The notes: generated by a model not told the origin, from the letters alone. DNA of 45,948 nt from Chloroflexi bacterium B3_Chlor (GCA_005223035.1 NJBK01000021.1:1-45948); one strand, 5' to 3'; shown: positions 32,219 through 42,082, numbered from the stretch's first letter. Program-made: numbers and translations.

Positions 32219-35026
32219 ATGGCTCAGCAAGCCGTGACCTCGCAAGTTGCACCCTACATACTCTTGTCGATTGCAGCTACGGCCAGTCTGCTCATATCGG
32301 CTCTCTACGTCTGGTCGTATCGCCCCCGCCTCCTTGGAGCTGTTAGCGCAGCGATCCTGTTCCTGGCTGGCGCTGAATGGATGCTGGCTAGCACGGTGGG
32401 GCTGGCGAGTACTAGCTTTGCAGCGAAGGTCCTTTGGGACAAAGCGCAATACCTGGGCATGGTCGTCGTGCCGACGGCGTGGTTGGCCTTTACCCTCCAG
32501 TACACCGGCCGCGCCAAGAAGCTGGCGCCGCGCACTTTGTGCCTGCTCAGCGTCGTGCCCCTTATCACCGTGCTGCTGGTCTTTACGAACGACGCTCACG
32601 GACTGATCTGGAGCCGCGTTGTTCTGGACACGAGCCGGCCATTCGTTGAGTTGGACAAGACCTACGGCGCGGGATTCTGGGTCTTCATATCGTATTCCTA
32701 TTCGCTAGTGCTGTTTGCTGCTGCATTGCTTGCCCAGATGGCCGTGCGTTCACCTCGACTTTATCGCTGGCCAGCCGCCGCCATCCTTTGCGCCATGCCG
32801 GTTCCCTGGCTGTTGAGCGCCCTTGAAGTGCTGGACTTAAACCCTCTCCCCACACCTGAGCCGACGGTTCTGGGGCTTGCCGTAGCCGGGCCGATTCTGG
32901 CGTGGGCTCTCCCCCGTTTTTGGCTGGGTAACGTTGGGCCGGTGGCGCGCGAGGTCATTATTGAACGCATGGGCGATGGAGTACTAGTGTTGGACGAAGA
33001 AGATCGCGTTGTAGATCTGAATCCCGTCGCAGAGCGCCTTTTCAGTTGTACACTTGCAGAAGTCATTGGACAACCTGTAGCAAAGGTGTGGCCTAGATGG
33101 CCCGACCGGCTTCTTGAAGCGACTGATCCAACTCAGGTAGGGACAGAACTGGTGCTGGGCACCGGGGATCTGGAGCGGGTCTATGACATGCGCATCTCCG
33201 ACCTGGTTGACTGGCGTGGCCACGTGAGCAGCCGTGTGGCGGTCCTGCGCGATATCACCGAGCGCAAGCGTGCGGAGGACGAAGCACTCCGCCGCAGTGA
33301 CGAACTGGCTGCACTCAACGCCATCGCCATGAACGTGACCAGTACGCTCGAGCTGGAAGAGATTCTGCGAACTATCCAAAAGAGCGTGCTGAGGATCCTG
33401 GGCGAGAAGTATGCCCCGCTCTTTGCGCTCTTCAATGAGAAGGATCAGACGCTTGACCTCGTGCTGACCGGTCTCCAGGAACAAGCGCTCAGAGCAGCAG
33501 AGAACTTAGTCGGACTGAAACTGGATCAGCTGACCCTGCCTGTAGCTGCGCTGAACCGGGACATGTGGGACGCTCTGCTTGCCAGGAAGCCCTATGTAGC
33601 TACCGAGGGGTCCAACCTCGTAGAGTCTTCGATGTATCGAACGCTGATCGAAGCAGTTCAGACCGCAATGGAAGCCAAGTGCATGTTGCACTTGCCGCTT
33701 TGGGTCAGAGGCAAGCTTGTAGGAAGTATGTTGGTATTCCTTCAGAGGGAACGGGTCTCAGACGAGGAGATCGAAGTCCTCTCAGCCGTTGCAAGCCAAG
33801 CGGCGATCGCCATCGAAAACGCGCGGCTGTTCGACGAGTTAACCACCACCCTGCGAGAGCGCAACAGCGCGCAGGCGCAACTGATCCAAACGGCCAGGCT
33901 TTCGGCCATCGGCGAAATGATTTCTGGCGTGGCCCACGAACTAAACAACCCTTTGACCGCTGTGATGGGATACGCGGAACTCTTGCAGGCCACCGATTTG
34001 GATGCAGCGGTCAAGGAGGATCTGCGGAGGATTTCTGAGAGTGCAATGCGAGCTCATCGCATCGTACAGAACTTGCTCGCCTTCGCCCGTCAGAAGAAGC
34101 CACAGCGAAGCCTTGCGGACATCAATGAACTCATTGAACGCACCTTGTCCCTGCGCAGGCATCACTTGGAGGTCGACAACGTTCAGGTCGTGACGGATCT
34201 CGCCGAAAACCTTCCCTGGACCATGGCCGACGTCTCTCAACTGCTGCAGGTCTTCTTGAACATCATCAACAACGCCCATCAGGCCATGGTGGGCGCAGAC
34301 GGCGGAGGCGTGTTGGCAGTCAAGAGCGAACTCATGGACGAAGACACTATGCGTCTCACCTTTGCCGATACGGGGCCAGGCATCCCTGAAGAGATTCTCG
34401 CCAGAATCTTCGATGCCTTCTTCACCACGAAGGAAGTGGGTACAGGCACCGGGCTGGGTTTGTCGGTCTCTCACGGCATAGTCCAAGAGCATGGTGGCCG
34501 CATCTGGGCGGAGAGCGAACCCGGGCGCGGGGCCATTTTCTTTGTCGAGTTGCCGGTGACAACCTGGGCCGAGACGGTCCCTGTGCCCACCCCTGAAGAT
34601 GATCACCAGCGGATCTCAGCTGCAAGCAAGAGGATATTGGTGATAGACGATGAGGCCGCTACAGTGGACATGATAGTGCAGCTCCTGAAGGAAAGCGGGT
34701 ATCAAGTTGACGGCGTGAAGTCCGCCGATTTGGCCATCGAGAAGCTCCACCACGAGCGCTATGATCTGGTCGTTTCCCACATCGAGATGCCGGGTATTGA
34801 TGGGCCTACGTGTATGGAGGAGGTGAAAGCCATAGATCCTGAGCTGGCCCAGCGGATGATCTTCATCACCGCTGGCGTCCTGAACCCAGCGACCCAGGCT
34901 TTCTTGCAGACATGCGGGGCAAGGTGCATCGAGAAGCCTTTCCGTGTGGAGCATCTCACGACCGCGGTGGCGGAGGCGCTAGGCTTGGAAACGAGCGCTC
35001 GTGGCTCGCCTACCCCCAGTTCATGA
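32219..35026 (+). CDS. Hybrid sensor histidine kinase (7TM - PAS - GAF - HisKA - HATPase - degenerate receiver)
   Basis: Membrane sensor kinase of 935 aa. Residues 1-235 hold about seven hydrophobic helices of the 7TM sensor type. A PAS domain (about 245-360, GVLVLDEEDRVVDLNPVAERLF) and a GAF domain (about 365-540) follow. The dimerisation/phospho-acceptor helix has VAHELNNPLTAVMGYAELL with His573. The ATPase has the N, G1 (DTGPGIPEE), F and G2 (GTGLGLSVSHGIV) boxes. The C-terminal receiver (about 805-925) keeps the acidic pair (VIDDE), the Thr and the Lys (EKPF) but has His854 (VVSHIEMPG) where the phospho-acceptor Asp belongs. The ATG at 32219 with AAGGG upstream is preferred to the GTG at 32168. 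No separate response regulator is adjacent. Confidence 0.93.
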   Translation: MAQQAVTSQVAPYILLSIAATASLLISALYVWSYRPRLLGAVSAAILFLAGAEWMLASTVGLASTSFAAKVLWDKAQYLGMVVVPTAWLAFTLQYTGRAKKLAPRTLCLLSVVPLITVLLVFTNDAHGLIWSRVVLDTSRPFVELDKTYGAGFWVFISYSYSLVLFAAALLAQMAVRSPRLYRWPAAAILCAMPVPWLLSALEVLDLNPLPTPEPTVLGLAVAGPILAWALPRFWLGNVGPVAREVIIERMGDGVLVLDEEDRVVDLNPVAERLFSCTLAEVIGQPVAKVWPRWPDRLLEATDPTQVGTELVLGTGDLERVYDMRISDLVDWRGHVSSRVAVLRDITERKRAEDEALRRSDELAALNAIAMNVTSTLELEEILRTIQKSVLRILGEKYAPLFALFNEKDQTLDLVLTGLQEQALRAAENLVGLKLDQLTLPVAALNRDMWDALLARKPYVATEGSNLVESSMYRTLIEAVQTAMEAKCMLHLPLWVRGKLVGSMLVFLQRERVSDEEIEVLSAVASQAAIAIENARLFDELTTTLRERNSAQAQLIQTARLSAIGEMISGVAHELNNPLTAVMGYAELLQATDLDAAVKEDLRRISESAMRAHRIVQNLLAFARQKKPQRSLADINELIERTLSLRRHHLEVDNVQVVTDLAENLPWTMADVSQLLQVFLNIINNAHQAMVGADGGGVLAVKSELMDEDTMRLTFADTGPGIPEEILARIFDAFFTTKEVGTGTGLGLSVSHGIVQEHGGRIWAESEPGRGAIFFVELPVTTWAETVPVPTPEDDHQRISAASKRILVIDDEAATVDMIVQLLKESGYQVDGVKSADLAIEKLHHERYDLVVSHIEMPGIDGPTCMEEVKAIDPELAQRMIFITAGVLNPATQAFLQTCGARCIEKPFRVEHLTTAVAEALGLETSARGSPTPSS

Positions 35027-35052
35027 AACCGTCGATCTGAGAGCCCGCACTC

Positions 35053-35092
35053 GTGGTGAGAAGCTCCGCACTGCTCCTCACCACTTTTCTTT
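35053..35092 (+). terminator. Intrinsic terminator after the histidine kinase gene
   Basis: GTGGTGAG (35053-35060) pairs with CTCACCAC (35077-35084), followed directly by TTTTCTTT. Confidence 0.75.
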
Positions 35093-35263
35093 GCAGTTCG
35101 GTGCGCACGCAACCGATATTAGAAAGCCAACTCATTGAAGAATATGGGCCTCACTTGCAACTGTCTCTCGACTCGCCTTCTATGTCTAGGTATGCTATCA
35201 TCATGAGTCGCTTCGGAAAGCACTGGAAGGGGTTTGTACCAACGACACACGACATCACAAGGA

Positions 35264-35884
35264 ATGAGCAGCGTGGTCAAGATTGATTTCAAAAAGGAAC
35301 TGAAGCACCTGTACCGACCTTCTGCGAAAGAAGTGGCCCTCGTAGATGTGCCGGAGATGAACTTCCTGATGATAGATGGTCGTGGCGATCCAAATACGTC
35401 GCAGGAGTATCAGGAGGCACTCGAAGCGTTGTACGCTGTTTCCTATGCTCTCAAGTTCATGGTCAAGAAAAGCGAAGCCACGGTAGACTACGTGGTCATG
35501 CCCCTTGAAGGCCTGTGGTGGACTGAGGACATGACCGAGTTCAGCATGGACGACAAAGACATCTGGAAATGGACAGCGATGATCATGCAACCAGAGTACG
35601 TGACACGGGCGTTCGTAGACGAAGCCCTCCGAGAGGTTGAGGAGAAGAAGAACCCCCCTGCCCTTTCCAAGACACGCTTTGAGAGTTACCACGAAGGGTT
35701 GGCAGTGCAGATCATGCACATTGGTCCATACTCAGAAGAAGCTCCCACCATAGAGAAGCTGCATGCCTTTGCGCGCGAAAGGGGTTACCAGCTAAGAGGA
35801 AAACATCACGAGATATACCTGAGCGATCCTCGCAGGACAGCACCGGACAGACTCAAGACGGTGATCAGACAACCCGTCGCCTAG
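35264..35884 (+). CDS. GyrI-like small-molecule-binding domain protein
   Basis: Soluble protein of 206 aa resembling stand-alone GyrI-like (SOUL/BRCA-like fold) proteins. It opens with KIDFKKELKHLYRPSAKEVALVDVPEMNFLMIDGRGDPN, paraphrased here by its key blocks LKHLYRPS and FLMIDGRGDP. YVVMPLEGLWW and the C-terminal half with MHIGPYSEEAPTIEKL follow. Such proteins bind or hydrolyse small electrophilic or drug-like molecules, or act as ligand sensors; no DNA-binding domain is attached. The start is uncertain: ATG 35264, GTG 35273 and TTG 35234 are in frame and the ribosome-binding site is poor. It stands alone between a terminator and the NADH dehydrogenase gene. Confidence 0.82.
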   Translation: MSSVVKIDFKKELKHLYRPSAKEVALVDVPEMNFLMIDGRGDPNTSQEYQEALEALYAVSYALKFMVKKSEATVDYVVMPLEGLWWTEDMTEFSMDDKDIWKWTAMIMQPEYVTRAFVDEALREVEEKKNPPALSKTRFESYHEGLAVQIMHIGPYSEEAPTIEKLHAFARERGYQLRGKHHEIYLSDPRRTAPDRLKTVIRQPVA

Positions 35885-35970
35885 GGTAAAGCCGTGAATC
35901 GCCCAAGTATCTGGCAGGGCCAGAAGGCTGATGGCGTAGTTGGACAGGGAATTGGGAACGGAGCGTAGCC

Positions 35971-37278
35971 ATGACGCAAAGTGAGAATCCCCGGGTGGTA
36001 ATCGCAGGGGCCGGCTTCGGTGGGCTCTCGGCCGCTCGCACCTTGGCCCACTCGCCTGTAGACGTGATGGTCGTCGACCGCAATACCTACCACACCTTCT
36101 TGCCGCTGCTCTACCAGGTAGCGGCTGGTGAATTGGAACCCGGGGACATCGCCTATCCCGTGCGCACTATCCTGCGCAAGATACCCAGTGCGAAATTCGC
36201 CATGGTTGAGGTCAAGCGAGTTGATCTCGCCCGCAGAGTGGTCGAGACCGATGGCCCCGAGATTCCCTACGACTATCTCATCCTGGCCACCGGCACTGTA
36301 GATCACTTCCTGAGGGTTCCCGGTGCACCCGAGCACGCCTTTTCACTGAAGACTCTCGAGGAGGCGATCGCTCTGCGCAACCACATCCTTGGCTGCGTCG
36401 AGCGAGCGGACTACGAGCCAGACGAGGAGCATCGCCAGTCGCTCATAAGCTTCGCCATCGTGGGCGGAGGCCCGACAGGGGTGGAGTTCGCCGGCGCCCT
36501 GGCTGAGCTAATCCATGGCCCATTGGAGAAGGATTGTCGTACCCTGGACTTCAGCCAGGCCGGCATCGTCCTCATCGAAGCCACGGGAAGACTGCTGCCC
36601 ACCCTGCCCGAGCCTTTGGGAGTCTACGCTGCAAACCGGCTTCGCGAGATGGGTGTTGAAGTGCGGCTCGAGTCGCTCGTGGACCGCGTCACGCCCGACT
36701 CACTGCACCTCCAGGATGGCACAATCATCCCTGCCTGCACCACTGTGTGGGCCGCGGGCGTCCGGGGCGACCCTCAGGCCAAGGCTTCGGGCCTGCCCAC
36801 TGCGAGGAGGGGACGGGTGGCAGTCCTGCCCACACTTCAGGCGCCCGACCACCCGGAGGTCTATGTGATCGGAGACCTGGCCTACTTCGAGCAAGAGGGA
36901 TCTCCCCTACCCATGATCGCCCAAGTGGCCCTGCAAGGGGGTCTGGCCGCAGCGCGGAACATCGAGCGACAGTTGGGTGGCCAGGAGCCCCTCCCCTTCC
37001 GTTACAAGGACCGAGGTACGATGGCGACGATCGGCCGGAATCACGCTGCGGCTTACGCGTACGGGCGGACGTTCACCGGCTTCCCCGCGTGGCTCCTCTG
37101 GCTGAGCATACACCTGTTCTATCTCATCGGCTTCCGCAACCGATTGCTGGTGATGATCAACTGGGCCCGGCACTACTTCTTCCGCGAACACGCCGCATGC
37201 CGCATATTGCCCTCGGAGCAGGGGCCGCCTGCCAGGGTGGCACAGCAGGGAAGCGGTCTGGCTGGTGATGGCGAATAG
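35971..37278 (+). CDS. ndh: Type II NADH dehydrogenase (NDH-2)
   Basis: Membrane-associated flavoprotein of 435 aa that oxidises NADH and reduces quinone without proton pumping. The FAD-binding Rossmann motif is VVIAGAGFGGLSAARTL near residue 10. The NADH-binding motif is FAIVGGGPTGVEFAGAL near residue 165. YLILATGTVDHFLRVPG and YVIGDLAYFEQEGSPLPMIAQVALQGG (key blocks YVIGD and MIAQVALQ) are typical. The C-terminal part has the amphipathic membrane-anchoring stretch (GFPAWLLWLSIHLFYLIGF). The quinone-facing site suggests a respiratory chain able to use O2 or another quinone-linked acceptor. Convergent with prpE. Confidence 0.93.
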   Translation: MTQSENPRVVIAGAGFGGLSAARTLAHSPVDVMVVDRNTYHTFLPLLYQVAAGELEPGDIAYPVRTILRKIPSAKFAMVEVKRVDLARRVVETDGPEIPYDYLILATGTVDHFLRVPGAPEHAFSLKTLEEAIALRNHILGCVERADYEPDEEHRQSLISFAIVGGGPTGVEFAGALAELIHGPLEKDCRTLDFSQAGIVLIEATGRLLPTLPEPLGVYAANRLREMGVEVRLESLVDRVTPDSLHLQDGTIIPACTTVWAAGVRGDPQAKASGLPTARRGRVAVLPTLQAPDHPEVYVIGDLAYFEQEGSPLPMIAQVALQGGLAAARNIERQLGGQEPLPFRYKDRGTMATIGRNHAAAYAYGRTFTGFPAWLLWLSIHLFYLIGFRNRLLVMINWARHYFFREHAACRILPSEQGPPARVAQQGSGLAGDGE

Positions 37279-37313
37279 TCGGGAGCTTGTCGCTGCCGGG
37301 AGTTCCTGAACCG

Positions 37314-39209
37314 CTACTTCTTGCCGTAGCCGATGGTTTCGACGGCCGCTTCGATCTCGCCCAGGATGGCCGGGTCGTCTATGGTAGAGGGGACGCGATA
37401 GCTCTCTCCATCTGCGATACTGCGCATCGTGCCACGGAGTATCTTGCCCGAGCGGGTCTTGGGCAGGCCCTCCACCACCACCGCTTTCTTGAAGGAGGCA
37501 ATCGGACCCACCTGCTCTCGCACCATCTGGACCAGTTCCGCCACCATCTCCCCCTCGTCGCGAACCACTCCCGACTTGAACACCACGAAGCCAACGGGAA
37601 CCTGGCCCTTGAGATCATCGTGGACGCCCAGCACCGCGCACTCGGCCACATCGGGATGCTTGGCTAGAACCTCCTCCATGCCTCCCGTGGAGAGCCGGTG
37701 GCCAGCCACGTTGATCACATCATCAGTGCGGCCCATGACCCATACGTATCCATCCTCGTCGATGAATCCGCCGTCCCCGGTGAGGTAGTATCCGGGATAG
37801 GGGTCCATGTAGGATTCCTTGAACCCCTCGTCGTTCTCCCAGAGGGTCGTCAGATTGCCCGGCGGAAGGGGCAATTCTACTGCGATGATGCCTTCGGTAT
37901 TGGGTCCCACCGGCTCGCCAGTCGCCAGGTCCAGAACGGTCACATCGTAGCCAGGCATGGGCAGTGAAGCGGATCCCGGCTTCGGTGGGAAGAACTCCAG
38001 ACCCCTGAAGTTCCCCGTGATGGCCCAGCCCGTCTCAGTTTGCCACCAGTGATCAATGACTGGTTTCTGGAGAAGGTCTGTGGCCCAGTGATAGGTATCG
38101 GGGTCCGTGCGCTCTCCTGCCAGGAAGAGGGTGTCGAAAGCGGACAGATCATACCCTTTGAGGTATTCCCCTCGGGGATCGTCCCTCTTGATGGCCCTGA
38201 AGGCCGTGGGAGCGGTGAACAGGGCCTTGACCCTATGCTGTGAGATCACCCGCCAGAACGCACCCGGGTCCGGAGTACCAACGGGCTTTCCCTCGTACAT
38301 CACGGTGGTGGCCCCCTTGAACAAGGGACCGTAGACGATGTATGAATGGCCCACTACCCATCCGACATCGGAGGCTGCCCAATAGACGTCTCCCGGATCG
38401 ATGCCGTAGACGTGCTTCATCGTCCAATTGAGCGCCACGGCGTGGCCGCCGTTGTCGCGCACAACGCCTTTCGGCACGCCCGTGGTGCCTGAGGTGTAGA
38501 GGATGTACAGCGGATCGGTGGCCTTCACCGTAACGCAGTCCACGGGCTCGGCCTCCTGCTCCAACTCCACCCAGTCCAGATCGCGGGGAGCGACCAGCTC
38601 AGCTTCCACCTGAGGCCTCTGCCAGATGACGCATTTCTCCGGGCTGTGCTTGGCGATGGAGATGCCCTCGTCGAGCAGCGGCTTGTAGGGGATTCTCTTT
38701 TTGACTTCGATACCGCACGAGGCGGACAACACCACAGAGGGCCTGGCGTCGTCGATGCGAATCGCCAGTTCCCTCGGCGCGAAGCCGCCAAAGACGACCG
38801 AGTGAATGGCGCCGATCCGGGCACAAGCAAGCATAGCCATCGCTGCCTCGGGAATCATGGGCATGTAGATCACCACACGATCCCCTTTTGTGACTCCCAG
38901 GCCGGTCAGGAAGCCAGCTATTCTGGAAACCCTGTGCCTGAGTTCGGAGTAGGTGAAGGTTTGGATGGTGTCGGTTACGGGGCTGTCGTAGATGAGGGCA
39001 GGCTGGTCGCCTCGCCCACCCTCCACGTGACGGTCGAGGGCATTGTAGCAGGTGTTCAGCTCACCGCCCACAAACCAGCGGGCGAAGGGCAGATTGGATA
39101 CATCCAGCACCCGGTCCCACTTCTTGCACCAGGTAATCTCCTCGGCGGCTCGGCTCCAGAAGGTCTCGGGACTTTCCAAGGACTCTCTGAACGCTTCCCT
39201 GTACTTCAT
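37314..39209 (-). CDS. prpE: Propionyl-CoA synthetase-type acyl-CoA synthetase
   Basis: AMP-forming acyl-CoA synthetase of 631 aa that activates propionate (or acetate/acrylate) with ATP and CoA. Family marks: the N-terminal ACAS segment (PETFWSRAAEEITW), VVFGGFAPRELAIRIDD, the P-loop YILYTSGTTGVPKGVVRDNGG and ASDVGWVVGHSYIVYGPL. The adenylation motif is HWWQTETGWA, and the hinge is YYLTGDGGF with GRTDDVINVAGHRLS. The acetylatable Lys lies in PKTRSGKILRGTM. RDNGGHAVAL and the WWQTE-G arrangement fit PrpE better than Acs. The ATG at 39209 has GGGGGG upstream; an in-frame start at 39230 adds seven residues. Confidence 0.93.
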   Translation of the reverse strand: MKYREAFRESLESPETFWSRAAEEITWCKKWDRVLDVSNLPFARWFVGGELNTCYNALDRHVEGGRGDQPALIYDSPVTDTIQTFTYSELRHRVSRIAGFLTGLGVTKGDRVVIYMPMIPEAAMAMLACARIGAIHSVVFGGFAPRELAIRIDDARPSVVLSASCGIEVKKRIPYKPLLDEGISIAKHSPEKCVIWQRPQVEAELVAPRDLDWVELEQEAEPVDCVTVKATDPLYILYTSGTTGVPKGVVRDNGGHAVALNWTMKHVYGIDPGDVYWAASDVGWVVGHSYIVYGPLFKGATTVMYEGKPVGTPDPGAFWRVISQHRVKALFTAPTAFRAIKRDDPRGEYLKGYDLSAFDTLFLAGERTDPDTYHWATDLLQKPVIDHWWQTETGWAITGNFRGLEFFPPKPGSASLPMPGYDVTVLDLATGEPVGPNTEGIIAVELPLPPGNLTTLWENDEGFKESYMDPYPGYYLTGDGGFIDEDGYVWVMGRTDDVINVAGHRLSTGGMEEVLAKHPDVAECAVLGVHDDLKGQVPVGFVVFKSGVVRDEGEMVAELVQMVREQVGPIASFKKAVVVEGLPKTRSGKILRGTMRSIADGESYRVPSTIDDPAILGEIEAAVETIGYGKK

Positions 39210-39331
39210 AGAACCCCCCTGCTGTCCCATATGCTTAGGCAGGCACCAGATGATTCATCTTGCCCCTGCGCGGCACCGCCGGGGACGAAGATGAGGCGCT
39301 GATCGGGCATCGTTTGTGCGCCCGCCGGGTT

Positions 39332-41131
39332 TTAGTAGCCGAACGGATCGAGCGTTGGGTTCAGCAACTCCCACTCCGGTGATGGCTCCCAGCGGCGGTA
39401 GGTCTCCCCATCGTAGTACAGCAGCACGACCGACGGATCGTCCAGAGGGAGCACGAACTCGAAGCGCCCCTCTTGCAGATCCTGCCTGTCCGGCGTCACC
39501 GCCAGAATGGTGGCTGTGAACGACTCCGTGGTGTACACGTCACCCACCGCGAACTCCGGCGTGACGCGCACAATACGGGCGAACATATTGCCCAGCCAAC
39601 CGGAATCCTCGGTCTTGAGCACGAGCACCCGCTCCGACTCCTGCCTGGCCCACACCCGCCCATTGAAGCTGGAAAGCACACGCAGATCGACCCACTCGCC
39701 GCGGTGGTAGCGGTGGATGTCCGGCAGGTAGAAGGTGTTGAAGGACGAGTTGGTGTTCAGGTACACGACGTGCTCGTGCGCGCCTTCTTCGATGAGCGGC
39801 AGGCTGTCGAGTACGGTTTGCTCGGGCCACTGGAGGCCGGGGATCCACATGAAGGGGTAGATAAACAGCAGGACCACTGGCAAGATCACCGCCGAGACGA
39901 GCAGGTACCAGCCCCACACCGGCCCCAGGATTCGCACGCCCGGCGGCGCGTCGGGGGTGAATCGGCGGCGCAAGCGAGGGATTTGCAGGATGAGCCATGC
40001 CACGACGAATAGCCCGTACACGCTGGGGAAATACAGCAACCGCTCGCCCACTTCCGTCGCCAGACCGGGCAACAGGCCCAACACAAAGACAACCAGCGAG
40101 AACCAGACTGCGCGCTCACTGCGATAGGGAAGCAGCGCCCAGACCAGCAGGGCAAACAGGACCACGCCTGCCCCCACCGCCAAGGGCAGCGTCGCAGGAA
40201 ACATCATCACGATGGAAGGGAGGAATTGCGTCAACAGGCTGGCGAACATCACCGGCAGGTTGAGCACCACCATCCTCAGGTACTGCCCCGGCTGGCTGAA
40301 GGGATCCAGGTACATCAGGCTCCGGAAGGCCGGTATGGTGCTGCGGTAGAGGATCATGTGGGCGGCAAACACGACCAAGGGGATCGCCCAGGTCCACCAG
40401 TGCCGGAAGAACAGCCGAAAACGTGTGCTGAGTGTTACCCGCTGGTGCTCTTCGCTCAACCTGTCAGCGAAGAAGAACTCGTAGGCGGCGACGATCACAG
40501 GATAGATGGCGGCCGTTTCCTTTGAGCCCATCGCCAAGAGGAATAGCACCAGGCTCAAGCCGAACAGCCACGGTTTGCGCTCCTGCCTGGCGACGATGTG
40601 ACACAGGAAAGCCAGATTCAGGAAGAGAGCGCATAGCAGATCGGTGATCGTGGCGATCCAGGCAACGGTCATGCCGTGATCCTCGCAGATCAGGAACATG
40701 AAGGCCGCCAGCAGCGCGGGCGCGTCACGTCCCGATAGCCGGCGCAACACGACGAAGGCGGTGAACGCCCCCAGCCCGTGCACCAGGACCGAGGTGGCAT
40801 GAAACGGAACTGCGTTGCGGCCAAAGGCCCAATAAAGCAGAGTCAGCGTCCAACTCGCCACCGGGCGCAGGAAGCCTCCCCACGCACCCAGTTCTGCCCA
40901 CCACAGCAACGTGAAGCCCTCGTAGGTCTCCACGTCGGCGGACCAGAAGCCTTGCACCGGCTCGTAGGGGATGGCGCCTTCCAGCATGTTGATGGCGATG
41001 AAGTCGTCGCCGGAGAAGCCGGAGCCTAGATAGGGGAAGTAGGCGATCAGTCCCAAGGCAACGAAAACCAGCCCCACCGCCCACAACGGGACAGTCCGCC
41101 CCATGACATGCAAAGAGTGTGTCTTGACCAT
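39332..41131 (-). CDS. GT-C-type membrane glycosyltransferase-like protein
   Basis: Polytopic membrane protein of 599 aa with about ten to twelve hydrophobic segments. The first external loop carries GSGFSGDDFIAINML, whose acidic pair matches the catalytic DD/DE motif of GT-C enzymes using lipid-linked sugars. Later segments such as RPVASWTLTLLYWAFG and HATSVLVHGLGAFTAFVVLRRL resemble the O-mannosyltransferase/ArnT-like families. The last 150 residues form a soluble extracytoplasmic domain I do not recognise. The start is uncertain (ATG 41131 or 41104; the frame is open to 41233). It may glycosylate surface proteins or lipids, by inference. Confidence 0.75.
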   Translation of the reverse strand: MVKTHSLHVMGRTVPLWAVGLVFVALGLIAYFPYLGSGFSGDDFIAINMLEGAIPYEPVQGFWSADVETYEGFTLLWWAELGAWGGFLRPVASWTLTLLYWAFGRNAVPFHATSVLVHGLGAFTAFVVLRRLSGRDAPALLAAFMFLICEDHGMTVAWIATITDLLCALFLNLAFLCHIVARQERKPWLFGLSLVLFLLAMGSKETAAIYPVIVAAYEFFFADRLSEEHQRVTLSTRFRLFFRHWWTWAIPLVVFAAHMILYRSTIPAFRSLMYLDPFSQPGQYLRMVVLNLPVMFASLLTQFLPSIVMMFPATLPLAVGAGVVLFALLVWALLPYRSERAVWFSLVVFVLGLLPGLATEVGERLLYFPSVYGLFVVAWLILQIPRLRRRFTPDAPPGVRILGPVWGWYLLVSAVILPVVLLFIYPFMWIPGLQWPEQTVLDSLPLIEEGAHEHVVYLNTNSSFNTFYLPDIHRYHRGEWVDLRVLSSFNGRVWARQESERVLVLKTEDSGWLGNMFARIVRVTPEFAVGDVYTTESFTATILAVTPDRQDLQEGRFEFVLPLDDPSVVLLYYDGETYRRWEPSPEWELLNPTLDPFGY

Positions 41132-41232
41132 CGAACGTGCCCCGACCTGCGCCACCAGTATACTCGATCTTGACCGGCCACGAAACTGGCATACACTGAG
41201 GGGGTACCAACTTACCCACCCCAGCATGGGCA

Positions 41233-41263
41233 CCCTGAGCGTCGTCCTGAGCCAGTCGAAGGG
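41233..41263. repeat. Inverted copy of the CCCTTCGA/CTCAGG dispersed repeat
   Basis: CCCTGAGCGTCGTCCTGAGC followed by CAGTCGAAGGG is the reverse complement of the element seen at 922 and 42183. It overlaps the open frame upstream of the glycosyltransferase start. Confidence 0.7.
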
Positions 41264-41396
41264 TAGGCCACAGCCACGGGAATCACTGTCCCCCTATCCT
41301 TTCTCAGCACAGGAGGGGAATCCAGGGGGCCCCTCCCCAAGAAGTGGGCGAAGGCTGAGGTGCGGGTGAACAAAGGTCAAGGAAAGCCTGAAGACG

Positions 41397-41825
41397 TCAC
41401 TCGCCAAGTAGATCGTACTGACTGTAATCGCCCTCGAACTCAGTGGCGATGGTTCGCAGCACCTCCACCCAGCGGATGATCCGATCGGATCCTTGTAGCA
41501 GCTGCAGAAAGGGTCCCTGCGTTTTGAGCTTGCGCATGGCGATGGCTTTAGTGGGACCCAGCTTGCCGCGGAGGACGTCCACCCACACGCCGTACGGACC
41601 GGAGATCGTGAAATCGGTCGCGCGCTCGCCAAGCCACACTTCGTTCATCTTCCCGTCCAAGTTGTCATAGCCGACCACGATCGGCTCGGGGACCCCTTTG
41701 TCTGGGTCGGCCCCCAGAACCAGCGTATACGATTCGTTGTTGCCTCTGGCCAGTTCCAGATATTCAGCATCGGAGTTTGACCTCTTCTTGGCTTCTTCCA
41801 GGTACTCCAACGAGCCGAGTTTCAT
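41397..41825 (-). CDS. SCP2 sterol-transfer-like protein
   Basis: Small cytoplasmic protein of 142 aa that looks like a stand-alone SCP2 domain. It begins MKLGSLEYLEEAKKRSNSD. The core FTISGPYGVWVDVLRGKLGP is followed by MRKLKTQGPFLQLLQ, which is the usual GPY-x-W...G-xx-D/GP..MRKL pattern of bacterial SCP2 proteins. Such domains bind a hydrophobic ligand and often act with acyl-CoA or lipid enzymes; the propionyl-CoA synthetase two genes away is the only possible link here. The ATG has a strong GGAGGGGAAG site upstream. Confidence 0.75.
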   Translation of the reverse strand: MKLGSLEYLEEAKKRSNSDAEYLELARGNNESYTLVLGADPDKGVPEPIVVGYDNLDGKMNEVWLGERATDFTISGPYGVWVDVLRGKLGPTKAIAMRKLKTQGPFLQLLQGSDRIIRWVEVLRTIATEFEGDYSQYDLLGE

Positions 41826-41967
41826 GCTTCCCCTCCTATTCGAACGAGGATCCTGACCACTTCGGGACGTTTGTCATCTCCCCTTCTTCGCTTCCCCTCC
41901 CCCTCGAATGTGTTTGGACTGGGCCGGGGGTGACCAAAGGCCATCAAGGAAGCGCCGGACTGGAAGT

Positions 41968-42030
41968 CCCGCGCTACCAGACCGGAAACCGGCTGAAGCC
42001 GGTTGGGCAACGTGCTTCCAGCACGCTTGC
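41968..42030. repeat. Double-hairpin dispersed repeat, copy 1
   Basis: Begins CCCGCGCTA (41968-41976). A palindrome AACCGGCT/AGCCGGTT with a 2-base loop follows (41987-42004). A second palindrome, GCAACGTGCT-TCC-AGCACGCTTGC, spans 42007-42030. The short frames across it are not genes. A related element with CCCGCGCTA and a TCC-looped hairpin lies at 44382-44414. The 445-base gap 41826-42270 holds only this and the repeat cluster at 42083-42205. Confidence 0.65.
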
Positions 42031-42082
42031 GCTCGGATGGCGTCGGATTTTCCACCCCACGCCAAACTACCCTCCACTAGCC

